A stretch of 64,000 nucleotides of DNA from Phyto melanocephala (lineage: Eukaryota; Arthropoda; Insecta; Diptera; Rhinophoridae). A program made the translations under genes and the position numbers. Positions 1 to 11,432 of the stretch are shown here, in pieces (the stretch's first letter is position 1; the number at the start of each line of letters is the position of its first letter). Under the pieces are notes generated by a model. That model searched no databases. It saw only the letters and a program-made list of their open reading frames with translations, and was not told the DNA's origin. The stretch spans positions 107,629,884 to 107,693,883 of the forward strand of contig OW799234.1 in assembly GCA_941918925.1 (NCBI GenBank), given 5' to 3'.

Positions 1-280
1 ACTTATTTCGAGAAAAGTTTGGAGATTCGATTATTTCAAGAAATTGTGATATTGAATGGCCTCAAACAAGTTATGATTTAACACCATCAGACTATATCTT
101 GTGGGCAATAAGCCAGACTCTCCTCAAGCTTTACAAGTCAATATTGAACGTGTCATTTATGACATACGACTTGATTTAGTGGAAAAAGTGCTCGAAAATT
201 AGGTTCATCGATTTCGTTTCTGCAGAAAAAGTCGTGGAGGCCATTCCAGATTTAAAGTTACATGCCATTGTACATTAAAT
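1..280 (+). pseudogene. Tc1-mariner-type transposase remnant, C-terminal part, cut by window edge
   Basis: Three-frame reading gives a recognisable end of a mariner/IS630-type transposase. It shows LFREKFGD, then a WP..SYDLTPSDYILW block, which is the motif around the last catalytic acid of the DDE/D domain. Next comes a stretch resembling the usual IERVIYDIR.DLVEKVLEN, and finally a VVEAIPDLK-like tail. At least one frameshift and an in-frame stop interrupt it, so it is dead. The N-terminal part lies outside the window. Two other copies of related transposases are present (13805-14400 minus and 19495-20094 plus). The family call rests on the DLTP.DY.LW motif; the exact subfamily is not determined. 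Confidence 0.75.
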
Positions 281-299
281 TTTAAAGTGCCATCTTTGA

Positions 300-1085
300 T
301 TTTAAATTTTTACATTGTTTAGTGTTCTACGTGTTAAGCCCTTTCATTTGATATCCATATTGATGGGGTTAAGGAAAAAATGTTCGGCCATTTTGTGTCA
401 GACGCTATTTCGGATTTAACACTTTTTTACAGTTTACTGTATTCAACCGGACTATTCATTTGACACCAATATTGAGAGGTTTAAAGGAGGCACATTTCAA
501 AATACTAGCTTCGACCCATATATATGTAAATTAATTTGGATTTGGATTGGAATTAATAATGGATTTAAAATTATTTAAAGTTTTTTGTATATTTTGCTGG
601 TCAAGCCCTTTAATTCGATACACTTATTAACGGTAGCAGAAAAAGGTCTGCCCTATATCTCAGTTATTTTTAAGCTGATTTGTTAGCTTTCCTTAAAAAT
701 AATTTCCAAAGCTACGGCTTGCAATTTGGTGTCTCAACTGTGCCCAAAAAATATTAAGAAGCTTGATATATTTTTAAACAAATATATAGTTTTCGAAATA
801 ATTTTTTGCGTATAACTTTGCCGGTTAGTGAACGATTTGAACAATACTCCTAGAGTATCTACAAGTAGTAACAGAAGTGTCTACTTGGGTTGAAAAATTT
901 TAATTTTGGTGATAAAACAATGGAGAAAAACAGAGGCAGTCATGTTGATTTGCTCATGTCTCAGAAAATTATGGGGCAAATATTTCCAAAAGATTAATAT
1001 AACATATAGGTCTGTGTAACAAGTGGGGGCTACTAAAAGTTGATTTCAAGCAAAACACTGACAGACGAACATAGCTCAATCGGCA
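300..1085 (-). mobile_element. DINE-1-like element, type B copy, hairpin end missing
   Basis: This copy carries the type B blocks seen repeatedly in the window: a CATTTGATA.CCATATTG.TGGGGTTAA segment, GGCCATTTTGT, and a CTCATATCTCAG-like segment. It ends at the right with GTTGATTTCAA followed by ACAGACGAACATAGCTCAATCG. The same order occurs at 49325-50230 and 12768-13590. The GGCCGTGCC hairpin end is not seen at the left, where the block abuts the mariner fossil. Strand is given so that the hairpin end would be the 3' end. Confidence 0.6.
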
Positions 1086-2794
1086 ATATGTTCATTTTAT
1101 TTTGAGTCAAATTCATATTTACAATTAAAACAACCTTTCGTAGGTCGTAAGAAATTCACTTCGATAGTAAAGAAAAACTGCGATAGAACTCAGAAACATA
1201 GGTAAAATTATTGTAAGTGTTGTATTAAAAACTAAAAGGAAGTTATCAACAAAATGTGTACAATACCTACAACAGCTTGCGAAATGAGCAAATATTTATA
1301 AAATATTTAATTTGACTATGTCCAGTTACACCGTAACGATCATGAACATGGGAAATTCGTAAATATGCAACCTTATTATGTGCAATTTGTCTGCTAACTA
1401 AATTAATGCTTTCTTTTTTAGCGAAAGATGGCAACTTGATAGTTACAATACAGTTTATTGTTATGAATAACGCCGCAAATGTACACATTTAAACCAAGCC
1501 GATGAAGCGGCAGAAACGCCATTTTAATAAGCAGTGAAAAAAGTTTAATAAAACAAAAAAACAATAAAAAAGTTTAAAATCTAAATTGATAAGACAGGTG
1601 CAATAGCAACAAAAAAATCGAAAAATTGGAACTTTACCTCGACGCTAGGAGCAGATATGGCTGCACTTCGACTAAAATAACTAAAAATGAAGGGTGTATA
1701 AAATAATGTCAAGAATATAATAAAAAAAATAAAATTTAAGCTTTTATTATTTTATGTTTGATAATGCCTGAAATGTATTTCTATTGATTTTTCTCTTTTT
1801 GTGGTTTTCAACAATATTTTTTTATTGCTTGTTTTATTAAAACAAATTTAATATTTTTTTTTTTCGATAATTCATGTACCCCTTGCTCTCGAAGAGTGTA
1901 GTGTGTAACGTTTTATTTTTATTGCCATTTAAACAACAACAACAACAATAATAACAACAGCAACAATTTCACACATGGTAATTAATTTCTTGAATTCAAA
2001 ATGAGTTTTTAATGTACTTTTTTTACACTCCTTGACTTTTTATGGCCGCATATTTTATTTGACAACCTAAAGACAAAACTACTGACTTGTAAACAAATAA
2101 AAAGTCTTTTGCTTAAATACACGGAAACTTAAACTTTTAATAAATTTTTTTAACTCTTTCAGAATTTAAAACAGATATTTATTAATTTTTAAAAAACAAT
2201 TTTGTAAAAAATTTTTTAAAATAAAGTTTGCTTTTATATAAATTTTTAACATATTAGAAAATTAATCTTGATCTAGATTATGTGTGGAAAATGTCTTCAC
2301 AAACAATACTTTTTACATTAAAGTCTAGATCAAGCTTTCTCTTACACTTATTACTGTGCTGCCAATTATCAATGATCAATTAAATGCCACCGGACACGAA
2401 AATCCGAAATTAATTTGTTTTTCTATTTGGCTTAAACAAGAAAACAAAAACCACCTACAAAAATTATACATTTTAAAATTTGTTCCCTGCAAGTTCTTTT
2501 TTACTAAATTTCTTTATCAGTTGTCTTCTTTTATTCAATAAAGTAATCAAGTGTAAATAACATTAAGTGATTAACATTTCATTTTGTTGCTTTCAAGAGG
2601 AAATCAATTTTTCTACGATTCACCCAAATGTGACGACATCTGAACAAGTATAAACAGCAACAAAGAGTTGCAACTTTATTCTAATACTGGAAAAAGGTCA
2701 AAAGACACTGACGCGTGCAGTGGGAAATTTGTACAAATTTTTTTAGGTAAATCTGAGTTATGTATATATTTATAAATGGGGAAATAGTGCATAA
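1086..2794. other. AT-rich noncoding stretch with a (CAA)n tract and a small inverted repeat
   Basis: No coding region is supported. A CAA/CAG-type microsatellite lies near 1932-1966. A perfect 11-bp inverted repeat, CTTGATCTAGA and TCTAGATCAAG, sits near 2267-2277 and 2324-2334. The small open frame at 2356-2541 has no recognisable content and lies in biased DNA. Confidence 0.5.
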
Positions 2795-3560
2795 AATAAT
2801 TCAAACAAGTTCTTAAAAAAGACAATTTTTCGAAAATTTCCTATAAAAAGAAAATTTATTAAAAATTTTCTATAAAAAGAAAATTTATTAAAAATTTTCT
2901 ATAAAAAGAAAATTTATCGAAAATTTCCTATAAAAGAAAATTTATCAATAATTTCCTACAAAAAGAAAATTTTTCGAAAATTTCGTTTAAAAGAAAATCT
3001 ATCGAAAATTTCCTATAAAAAGAAAATTTATCAACAATTTCCTATAAAAAGAAAATTTTTCGAAAATTTCCTATAAAAAGAAAATTTATTAAAAATTTTC
3101 TATAAAAAGAAAATTTATTAAAAATTTTCTATAAAAAGAAAATTTATTAAAAATTTTCTATAAAAAGAAAATTTATTAAAAATTTTCTATAAAAAGAAAA
3201 TTTATCGAAAATTTTCTTTAAAAAGAAAATTTATCGAAAATTTCTTTAAAAAGAAAATTTATCGAAAATTTCTTATAAAAGAAAATTTATCGAAAATTTC
3301 CTATAAAAAAGAAAATTTTTGAAAATTTTTAAAGAAATTTTATCTTCAAATGAAAATTTATCGAGAATTTTTCTAAAAAGAAAATAATGCAGAATTTCAT
3401 ACGCAAGACAAATGTACGAAAATTTCCTATAAAGAGAACGTTTTGTCAAAAAATTTTCTATAAAAAAAAATGATCACAATTTAAAACATTTATTGAAAAT
3501 TTCCCATAAAAAGGCAATTTATGAAAAATTTTTTTATAAAAAAACGAAAATTTTATATAA
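2795..3560. repeat. AT-rich minisatellite, unit about 27-30 bp
   Basis: More than 20 tandem copies of a unit close to TATAAAAAGAAAATTTAT followed by CGAAAATTTCC or TAAAAATTTTC. The middle of the array (about 3060-3200) is the most regular, with several consecutive near-identical 29-bp units. Both flanks decay, and related degenerate units can be followed to about 3720. There is no coding potential. The array is A-rich on the plus strand. Confidence 0.85.
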
Positions 3561-5582
3561 ATAACAAAAATTTTCTATAAAAGCAAAATTTTTAAAATTT
3601 TTTTAAGATTTTTATCAAAAACTTTGAGAAGTTTTTTTTTCAAAAATTTAAAAAGAAATTAGGTTGAGACTTTTTCGTAAAAAAAACCTGAAATTTTCTA
3701 TAAAAGAGAAATTCATCGAAAACAGTTAAACATTATTAAAAATGTTCTACATAATTTTTATGAAAAGATATTATAAAAAATATATTTTTTTTTATTAAAA
3801 TTATTACAATTTTTCTATTATTTCTATAAATAAAAATTTCGAAATCAAAATATTTACTAAAAGGCGAAAAAAAAGCAAAAGCATTTGTAAAAAATTCAGG
3901 ATTTTGTTGGATTTTTTTAATAATATAAAGTTTTTTGTTTTTCAATTGTCAAAAGTTTTTCTTTAAGTAAAAATTTATTCCATATTGCCAGTAAAACAAG
4001 ATTTTGTTAAAATAGTTGTACTAACAATATCTTTGGAGATATAGAAAACTTGAAACACATATATTTACTTAAATACATAGATTCCTTTAAATATTTTCTA
4101 CAAATAGCGAATCAATTGAAAACCTGCCAGTTGTATAGGATTTTATAAAAAAATTTGCCTTTAATAAGACATTTTTCATTAAAAATGTTCTAAAGTAGAG
4201 TATTAGTCAAAAGTTTCTGCAAATGAGTTGCTAAAAACAATGAATTTTGCGAAAATTATTTTTAAGACAATAAAAAGTTTTTTTTTATAGATAAATAAAT
4301 GATACGTCAGCATTGTTGATAGATAAGCAATAACAGAAAAAAATATTAAATAGAAAAAAAATTAAAAAAAAATATTTTATCAAGCGATTTATTTTCCCCC
4401 ATTTTTAAACCTTCCCATTGTGCGCGGTTATTAAAGTTGACTTTCGTTAATATTATTGCCTTGTGTTTTGTTTGCGTTTTACATCTTTCTTTAACACCTT
4501 TCTCAAACTCGTGTCTATGTTTGTGTAAATGTAAATCCATTATGTGCATACGAATATTGGTGTTGCTGAGATTATGACAATCGGACATTGACGTTCAAAG
4601 TGGTGTCTTTTTTACATAAGAAAGTTTTTTCATCTTTAGTATGTATTTACTTTTTTTTTTTCTTTACTTAATTTGTTGTTCGTAAACAAAATTAGAAAAA
4701 ACAAATCACTGAGAACCAGGCAAAAGCAAAAATCATCTCTTTATTAGGCAACTATTTCATATTTCTCAATTGTTTCATGCAAATAAATTTTAATTGTGAA
4801 AAAAGTCTCTGGGGATTTCTGAGTGGTAACCATGGTTATTTTTAAGAATTGGATACGACGGTGATGATGATGATGACGATGACTAAGTCAATCAAACCAA
4901 AAACCAGACAGATAAACAACAACAAACCAACTATTTTTACCATTAACTGTCAGACAGCCAACGCACAGCAACTTTTACTAAAAAAAAAAACTGTCTTAGT
5001 TGTTATTACCACATATTAACGGTAATTTTACCTGCCGAGTTTATTTATATCTGATGCAGAGAAAAAAATGTTTTCAAGAGCGGTTGTTTTATTGCAAAAG
5101 GGGACAACAAAAGCAATAATTTTAAGGTTGACAATATATTACATGCCGTTTTTTTTTTGCAAAATTTGTTTGTCTTTCTTATGGAAAGCTTAGTAATTTC
5201 ATTTGAAAATGTTTTAATCATCATAGCACTCGAATTTTTATGCCTTTTTTCTCTTTGGATGCTAAAAGTTTAGCGACCTTAAACAGTGGGCTGAAAGAAG
5301 GAATAACTATAATTTAAGTATTTTCTTAGGCTGTTTTCGGAAGCTCCTTTTTTTGTAATTTTCTTTACAAAAAAACTTGATTAAAATCCTTTTTTGAAAC
5401 AGGATTTTTGATCAATTATTTTTTGAATTTACCTTTCCAAAATTGCTATTAAAAGAATTATTTTAAAAAACCTCTTGGTAAAACAGTTTAATAGTTTTTT
5501 ATATGATTTCAATAACTGTAAAAAAAAAGTAAATTTTTCAAAAAAAAATATTAAAATATTTTATTTATTTTTTGTTTATTAT
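3561..5582. other. AT-rich noncoding stretch
   Basis: The left part holds diverged remnants of the neighbouring minisatellite. A GATGAT microsatellite lies at about 4860-4880. The minus-strand open frame at 4346-4588 has no recognisable motif and I do not treat it as a gene. Nothing else is visible. Confidence 0.4.
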
Positions 5583-5945
5583 TTACTAATGGCTTGAAGA
5601 TTAGGGGCACTGGAGCGAGCGTTTACATTGCGGAGGATCTAAACATCAGAAAGTCACACAAACTTCCCAAAGACTGCAGTGTAATTCAGGCGGAGGTTCT
5701 AGGGATCTTAAGGGCTTGTAATTAGTAATGGGTAACATCGAGAGGGGCTCGAAGGTCACTATATACGTGGACATTCAGGCGGCTCTTAAGGCTTTGATAG
5801 GCTGTTACGTGAACTCCAAGCTAGTCGATGATATAGAAGAGCTTTAGTAGGAATCTTAGAGGAGTATAAATTGGGGCTATGCTGGGTGCCATTCCACTGC
5901 AACTTAAACGGCAATAGGAAGAATTGGCTGGGCTCGGACATAGTG
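5583..5945 (+). pseudogene. LINE (non-LTR retrotransposon) RNase H domain fossil
   Basis: Translation shows the ordered landmarks of a retroelement RNase H. First comes GLKIRGTGASVYI and NIRKSHKLP, then CSVIQAEVLGILRAC (the QAE block holding a catalytic Glu). It continues with VTIYVDIQAALKAL, where the usual catalytic Asp-Ser of VDSQAAL has become Asp-Ile, then a SKLVDDIEEL block, and finally GLCWVPFHC..NGN, equivalent to WVPGHSGIxGN. In-frame stops follow RACN and IEEL, and reading continues only after frame changes, so it is non-functional. I-like or LOA/Jockey-like LINEs of flies carry such a domain. Which clade this belongs to cannot be settled because no reverse transcriptase segment is adjacent. 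Confidence 0.8.
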
Positions 5946-5949
5946 TAAT

Positions 5950-6399
5950 ATAACTGACAAAATTCGATGTATGATTCTACAATTTTACAACCATTGCTTT
6001 TTGGTCAAATGCTTTGTACCAAGGGAAAATAAATGTGACACGCCCACTTTTACGCCCACCTCCTATATATCTTACATTCATATAATTTGTTTATGTTTAT
6101 AAAGATTTTGGAACAATAAAGGACTATATTGAAATATCTAAGTTGTATTTATTAGCAGAAACTTTATTGACAAGTCTACTCTAACGCCCACTTTCATTGA
6201 AAGACTAAATTTACGAAAATATTTTACTAGTATATCGAAGTTATACAAAGAAAGTGATACATATTTATGTATAACGAAATTATTCCAGAGCGATTACTGT
6301 TAATAACAAAAGAATACATTTTATGCTATAAAAGTACACAAAATTCGTGGTGGGTATAAAAGCTTCGGCACAGCCGAATAAACTGCTCTTACTTGTTAA
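5950..6399 (+). mobile_element. DINE-like element variant with CGCCCAC motifs
   Basis: The right end has the shared terminus seen across the window: GGGTATAAAAG, then TTCGGCACAGCCGAA, a GC hairpin, then CTCTTACTTGTT. The body differs from types A and B. It contains ACGCCCACTTTTACGCCCACC and a second CGCCCACTTTC motif, and related CGCCCAC/GGGCGTG motifs recur at 14940-15810 and 18290-18790. The left boundary is approximate. Confidence 0.5.
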
Positions 6400-7927
6400 C
6401 TATTTTATAGAATATTTTTTAACTTTTATTTAAGGTATTTACATTAAGATATCGGAAGTAAGTTTCTTTTTTTCGAAACCACTGTCCAACACATTATCAT
6501 AGGCGACAACAACAATTAAAATTTCCCATTAAAGATGACAACAACACTTGTTGTTTTATTACTAGTCTTTTCGATGTTTCTGCTGCCACTTGATCAACAT
6601 GATACTTTTGTTTGTTGCATTTATCGCTTACATGCCTTGTTGTTGTTTCTAATATTGTTTGAGTGTTGTTGCTTTATAAATTGTTATTGGTATTTTATAT
6701 GTTTTCTATTCCTTGGTTTTCTGTTTGTTTTTCTCTCTATTGGCATTTGTCACTTTCACGTTAAAAACCATAAAACAGTCAGCATGATTATACACCCGGG
6801 TTAACAAACGTCTCGAATATAATCATCTTAATGGACTAGAAAGAAAAACACGCCGTTGGAACTTGAGTTTTTACAAGTAATAGTTAGGGTGTGTGTAAGA
6901 TTTGTAAAATTTTGTTTAATTAATTTCCATAATTTAGAAAAAAAAAACGCCACAGACGACAAACTCCTTAAAGATAAGGAAAGGAAATCACTTAAAAGTT
7001 TTCCCAGAAAACTTGTCGTCTGACATAAATAAATGAGAGACTTTATTTGTGAACATCAAATTAATCCGTCTATAGAAATAATATTTAAATTGCAATCATG
7101 TTCATCCAACTGTCAACAAATATACATAAATAAACTTTTACTTTATTTGAAATGATCGCGTAGTTTGCGCATTTTTTTTTGTTTGTTTGTTTTCGTTCAC
7201 TATTTCAATTGACTTTCAATTATTAATATTTAAAATATTTATTTATGATTATTTGTCTGTTAGCCGTCCGTCATTCTGTCAGTTAGTTAGTCATTCTTCA
7301 ATCACATTTATCCAAAGTCATGTGTCCATTTACATGCCTCATAATTTCAATAAAATTCCAACAACAATTGATTGGAATTGAATTAATTGAAAATCTTCAT
7401 ATGACACCCTTAATAAAAGAACACAACAAAGTTAATTTTTTTTTTGCAATTTTTTAACGAACGAGTATCAATAATACACGTTAAAAAAAATTTGTTTATC
7501 ATTTTACCAAATTTGGGTCAAAAAAACTGGCGTCACACTTATACTGAGGTTTAGAGTTGTGGTTTTTTAAATTTAAAGGCCAAGTAATATTTGACTGGCA
7601 AAGTTTAATAAACAATAAGATTGAAAAAAAAATTACTTAAATACCTTTTTCATGGTGGTTCTTTTACAAAGATCACATACCTGTAATGATATAAAAATAA
7701 AGTAAATACAATTGTTAAAGGCGTTTATAAGATAGATATTAGATAAAAATACTTTTCTGACAATGAAATATTTGTCATAATAAATCTGTGACAATAAGGA
7801 AAAACTGCTTTTGTCTATTTTTGTTGTTTTTTTAAAAAAGCACTTTTAAATTCTTAGAATTGAGCTTTAAAAATTAATCCCTTTTAAATTAACGACCATA
7901 TGATTCCGCGCTGTATTAATTAGAGAG
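6400..7927. other. AT-rich noncoding stretch
   Basis: No supported gene. The open frame at 6535-6804 would encode a very hydrophobic peptide rich in F, L and C, but this is what TTT/TTG/TGT-rich DNA gives by chance. The frame at 7187-7381 is likewise unremarkable. Confidence 0.4.
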
Positions 7928-7929
7928 TA

Positions 7930-8477
7930 CAGTAAAACCTCTGTAGTCCGGACACTCGCTAATCCAGACTATCCAGTACTCCGGACGGTTAAATGTTTCG
8001 GACAGTTCAAAAATTTTGCCTCTGTAATCCGGACATTACTTTGTTTTGTGTTTGTTTTTTCGTTATTGTACGTTATTTTAAATATTAAGTAAAACCAATT
8101 CCAAATTCTTTAGAGGAAATTCAGAAAGGCCATGATAATGTCTCAAATAAAAAAGTTATTAATCCAAGAGCATTTTTATGGCCCAGCAAACAAATGCGAC
8201 TGATAGAAATATTATTTTTAAATGAATTTAAAAACAAAGCAGAAAAATTGCATGATAAAAATTTTATACAAGGAAAAATTATTCGTATTTCCATCCATAA
8301 ATTTTTTAACTAAACTAGTTTGTATATTTTTTTTTTAATTAATTTTTTCTTTTTATATATTTAAACTAAACATGCCTATGTGTAAGGCCATTTACATGTT
8401 TTGTCTGTAGTCCGAACCATACAGTAATCCGGACGAGGGGTCGAACTATATCTGTCCGGATTAGGGACAATATACTG
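7930..8477. mobile_element. pogo/Tigger-type MITE, 548 bp
   Basis: The ends are inverted: left CAGTAAAACCTCTGTAGTCC, right GTCCGGATTAGGGACAATATACTG. Both carry further subterminal GTCCGGA copies. The element is flanked by TA on both sides (7928-7929 and 8478-8479), the target duplication of the IS630-Tc1-mariner/pogo group. CAGT-starting ends with AGTCCGGA are typical of pogo/Tigger elements. A short A-rich internal remnant has no intact transposase. Confidence 0.8.
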
Positions 8478-8860
8478 TATATCTGTTTTCGTATAAGTCT
8501 TAAAATTATATTTTAAAATAAGTCATTATTCCAAATGAAATTTTTCGTTAAAAAATGTAGATATTAAGTTTTTATGCTATAACTTCCTGTAAAGTTGTCC
8601 CAAATAGTTTAAAAAAATCGCCTGATCGTTTTAAATTGCCGGATTGTCAAGACGTTAATATCTTAATTTTAACTTATGTCGACTTAAGTTGTTATTCCTT
8701 TTTGCAACAGATATATAAATAATTTCTCAGAAACTTTTTATAAATAAATTCATGAAAAACGGCCTTCAATTGAGAGCTCAACAAACAAAAAAAAAAAAAA
8801 AAAAAGAATTCGTAAAAGAAATTATATGCAGACAACCAATCTGATAATATTACTGATTGA
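8478..8860. repeat. Interspersed repeat fragment shared with 28190-28330
   Basis: The segment around 8565-8700 (TGCTATAACTTCCTGTAAAG, then a CCCAAATAGTTTAAAA-like block and CTTATGTCG.CTTAAG) matches 28215-28330 in the same order with scattered differences. This marks an old dispersed repeat of unknown class. A poly(A) run lies at about 8787-8805. Confidence 0.45.
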
Positions 8861-8864
8861 AAAA

Positions 8865-9965
8865 TGTCCGTCTGTCCGTGTATAGTTTAAATGAACTTTA
8901 AGAAGTCCAAATGTTGATCTGTATGTAGTATCAATCTTTTACAAATATTTGGGAATGAATTGCTATTGAAATCCAGTACAATCATTCTGATACACGAACA
9001 ACTAAACACGACTGTCTCTGTTTTTCACGTTTTTTTACAACAAAAATTAAAACTTCTTAGCTCTGGAACAATTTAAAGCCAAAGTTTTTACTGTTTGTCT
9101 CTGGGGCTATTAGTGAAAAATTTTTTATAAATCGATCATTAATCGGCAAAGTTATAGGCAAGAATTATTTGGAAAAATTTATATATATTTTAAAATATCG
9201 AATTACTAAAGCTCCTTAATAATTTTTGGACACGATAGACACGAAATGGTAATCCGTATTTCAAGGTATTACTAAAAAAACCCGCCAAATCAGTTTTGAA
9301 TCAAACTAACTGAGATCTAAGCACCAACATACAAACGCTTTGGTGTTTTCCCTGAAATTTTCAAACGAAAATCATTTTTTAGCTTGTAGACAACAGACCG
9401 GATCGGTTATAGCTGTCAAATGAAAGGACTTGACTAGAAAAATATAATAACACTTTAAAAATTTTAAAATACATGATGGACGCCACTACAAAAGAGTAGT
9501 AATTAAGTAATTAAAAAAAATGGACTCCCCTCAGCCCCACCAACAGTTATATCAAATATAAGGGCTTGACCACTAGAATCCAGCAAAACTGGAAAAGTTA
9601 AAATGTAAGATGGCATCCTAAACAAAATGCCGTAGATATGGGTCAATTGTAATTATTACGGATTTTCCCCTTCAACTCCTACAATATTGATATCAAATGG
9701 AAGGGCTTGCTTGACCAATAGCAAACAGTAAACTAAACATGTGAAAAATCCAAAAATTCAATATGGCGTCCGAAACAAAATGACAGATTTTTTTCTTAAC
9801 TCCATCAATGGGGGTATCAGTCGAATGAAATGGCCTGAATAGTATAATACAGTTAACATAATTATGTTAAAATTAAAAATCAAAGATGGCGTCGGAAATA
9901 ATAAAACAAAGTAGCGTATAACATAAAATCGGCACGGCCGAACATAAAATCCTTACATGTTTATT
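8865..9965 (+). mobile_element. DINE-1-like element, type B copy
   Basis: The left end has the GTCCGTCTGTCCGTG core. It is followed by GATCTGTATGTAGTATCAAT, a CACGACTGTCTCT block, a TAATCGGCAAAGTTATA block, and three successive AAGGGCTTGAC-like blocks interleaved with ATGGCGTC or ATGGCG..C blocks. The right end shows AAATCGGCACGGCCGAACAT and CTTACATGT, the decayed hairpin terminus. Order and orientation match 29310-30262 and 55670-56440. Confidence 0.65.
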
Positions 9966-10237
9966 AATATCCTACTAGAAACGGCTTAATGATGCCTTCC
10001 CCTTACGCGATGCTTTATTGTTTTTCTCATTTTTTTATACTGCTGAAATAATAAGCAGCACCGAAGACAAATTTTGTTGTGCTTCGCTTGTAAACAATTT
10101 TAACATTTCTTTGTGCATACAAACGGTAAGCGAATAAAGTCTGCACTGTTTGCAAAATTCCAAAAAATGTTTTATGAGTTTGGCACAATATTAACGCATG
10201 TAGTTTATTTGTGCCAAATGAGCCATCAAAGCAAATA

Positions 10238-11095
10238 CAGTGTAACCTCGATTAACGCAAACCTCGATATGCGCAACCCCTTGATTATCGCAGCACTCAA
10301 ATTCTTATCATTGATGACTCTGTGAACGCAATTTTTCAAAAAACGAGACCTCAGTTAACGCAACTTTGCAACTGTTTTTGAAACCAACTAATTATGAAAA
10401 TTTCTTTGTCTGTGAATGGTTGTTCTAGCAAAAAAAGAAAAAATGCCTTTAGTGACAAAATTTGTTAACTAACAATAATAAAAATTCTGAAGAAACTTGA
10501 AGGTGGCAAACCTGTGAAAACAATTTTCAATGAATACAAAGTTTGCAAACCAATAGTATGTGGAATTGAAAAAAAACGATCCTCCGAATTTCCCGAAATG
10601 AAAAAAGCTTTGTACAAGTAGTTCAATAAACAAAGAAAAAGAAACTTGCCAGTTTCTGATGAAATTTGGAAACAAAAAGTACGCGAGATGCATAAAAATA
10701 TCGCAAGTGTGGCTGGAGGATTTAATGCAAGCAACGGCTGGTTTGCAAATTTTAAGAGTCGCTACGATATACGGATGCTTAAAATTTGTGAAGAAAATCT
10801 CTCAAATAATAAAGTGGCTGTAAACCCATTTTTTGGCAGGTTGCAAGAGAATATACGAAAGCTTGAATAAACACCGGAACAAATTTATAACGCCGTTGAG
10901 TCTAGTCTTTTTTATACAATCATGCCGCACAAAACTTTAGCTTACCATTGTTTTTTCAATAAATCTTTTTCTGCTTTAAAATAATAATAATAAATCGAAA
11001 AACAAGCACAGACATTTGTGACTCAGTTTTCGCAACAACTCAGTTATCGCAACAGCACACAATTTCTTTTGGTTGCATTTAGCGAGGTTACACTG
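10238..11095 (+). mobile_element. pogo/Tigger-like transposon, internally deleted
   Basis: It is bounded by near-perfect terminal inverted repeats: CAGTGTAACCTCGATTAACG at the left, and at the right the inverse of CAGTGTAACCTCGCTAAA. TA dinucleotides flank both ends (10236-10237 and 11096-11097). Subterminal repeats of GCGCAAC/AACGCAA and GCAACA..TCAGTTATCGCAAC are typical of this group. At 858 bp it holds only the DNA-binding portion of the transposase; the DDE catalytic part is missing, so it could move only with help in trans. Confidence 0.85.
10480..10870 (+). pseudogene. CENP-B-type N-terminal domain of pogo/jerky-like transposase, truncated
   Basis: The reading IKILKKLEGGKPVKTIFNEY, then SSEFPEMKKALYK, is interrupted by a TAG where family members have Trp (ALYKWF). 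It resumes as FNKQRKRNLPVSDEIWKQK and continues through FNASNGWFANFKSRYDIR. This is the usual order of the CENP-B N-terminal helix-turn-helix followed by the Tc5/CENP-B DNA-binding helix-turn-helix (motifs PVS..I and F.ASNGWL..FK.R). The frame ends after NIRKLE. No DDE domain follows before the right inverted repeat. It would have bound the transposon ends in the nucleus; the nonsense codon and truncation make function unlikely. Confidence 0.8.
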
Positions 11096-11108
11096 TACTT
11101 GAAATATA

Positions 11109-11267
11109 CTGCCTGTTCAACGATGTCGAAAGAAAACACAAGCGAACTTTCATTCGTACAAATATATTGAAAACAACAACAAAAACTAAAAATTTGTTTT
11201 TGTTTTCAACGTATTTGTACGAATGAAAGTTCGCTTGTGTTTTCTTTCGACATCGTTGAACAGGCAG
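11109..11267. repeat. Long near-perfect inverted repeat (foldback hairpin)
   Basis: The left arm starts CTGCCTGTTCAACGATGTCG and the right arm ends with its exact inverse. The arms run about 70 bp. The outer 56 bp match without a difference by eye, a two-base mismatch follows (ATAT versus ATAC-G context), then further A-rich pairing. The loop is only about 15-20 nt. It lies 13 bp beyond the right end of the pogo-like element. Either strand transcribed would fold into one long double-stranded RNA stem. Confidence 0.9.
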
Positions 11268-11296
11268 ATTATTTAAATCTTTTTTACTGCACACAT

Positions 11297-11432
11297 TAGA
11301 GTTGGGTAAATCGGTTACTTTCGTTTTTGCCAACAATCTCTTTCATTTTTTCCCCAAACCACAAGCTAATTTGTTAGGGGTTCGTGAAAAAAACGACCGA
11401 GAACTAAAGTAACGATTTGTACCCAACTATAG
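11297..11432. mobile_element. Small MITE with GTTGGGTA inverted ends
   Basis: The left end is AGTTGGGTAAATCGGTTACT. The right end reads inversely as AGTTGGGTACAAATCGTTAC followed by TTTAGTT. This gives about 28 bp of inverted repeat with small indels around a 70-80 bp centre. No confident target-site duplication is visible. Confidence 0.6.

Noticed and set aside
2795..3560. Regular repeats resembling a CRISPR array
   Set aside because: The units are contiguous without unique spacers, and the DNA is clearly eukaryotic. It is a minisatellite.
6535..6804. Hydrophobic 89-codon frame, possible membrane peptide
   Set aside because: Composition matches T-rich DNA; no conserved motif, splice signal or neighbouring exon supports it.
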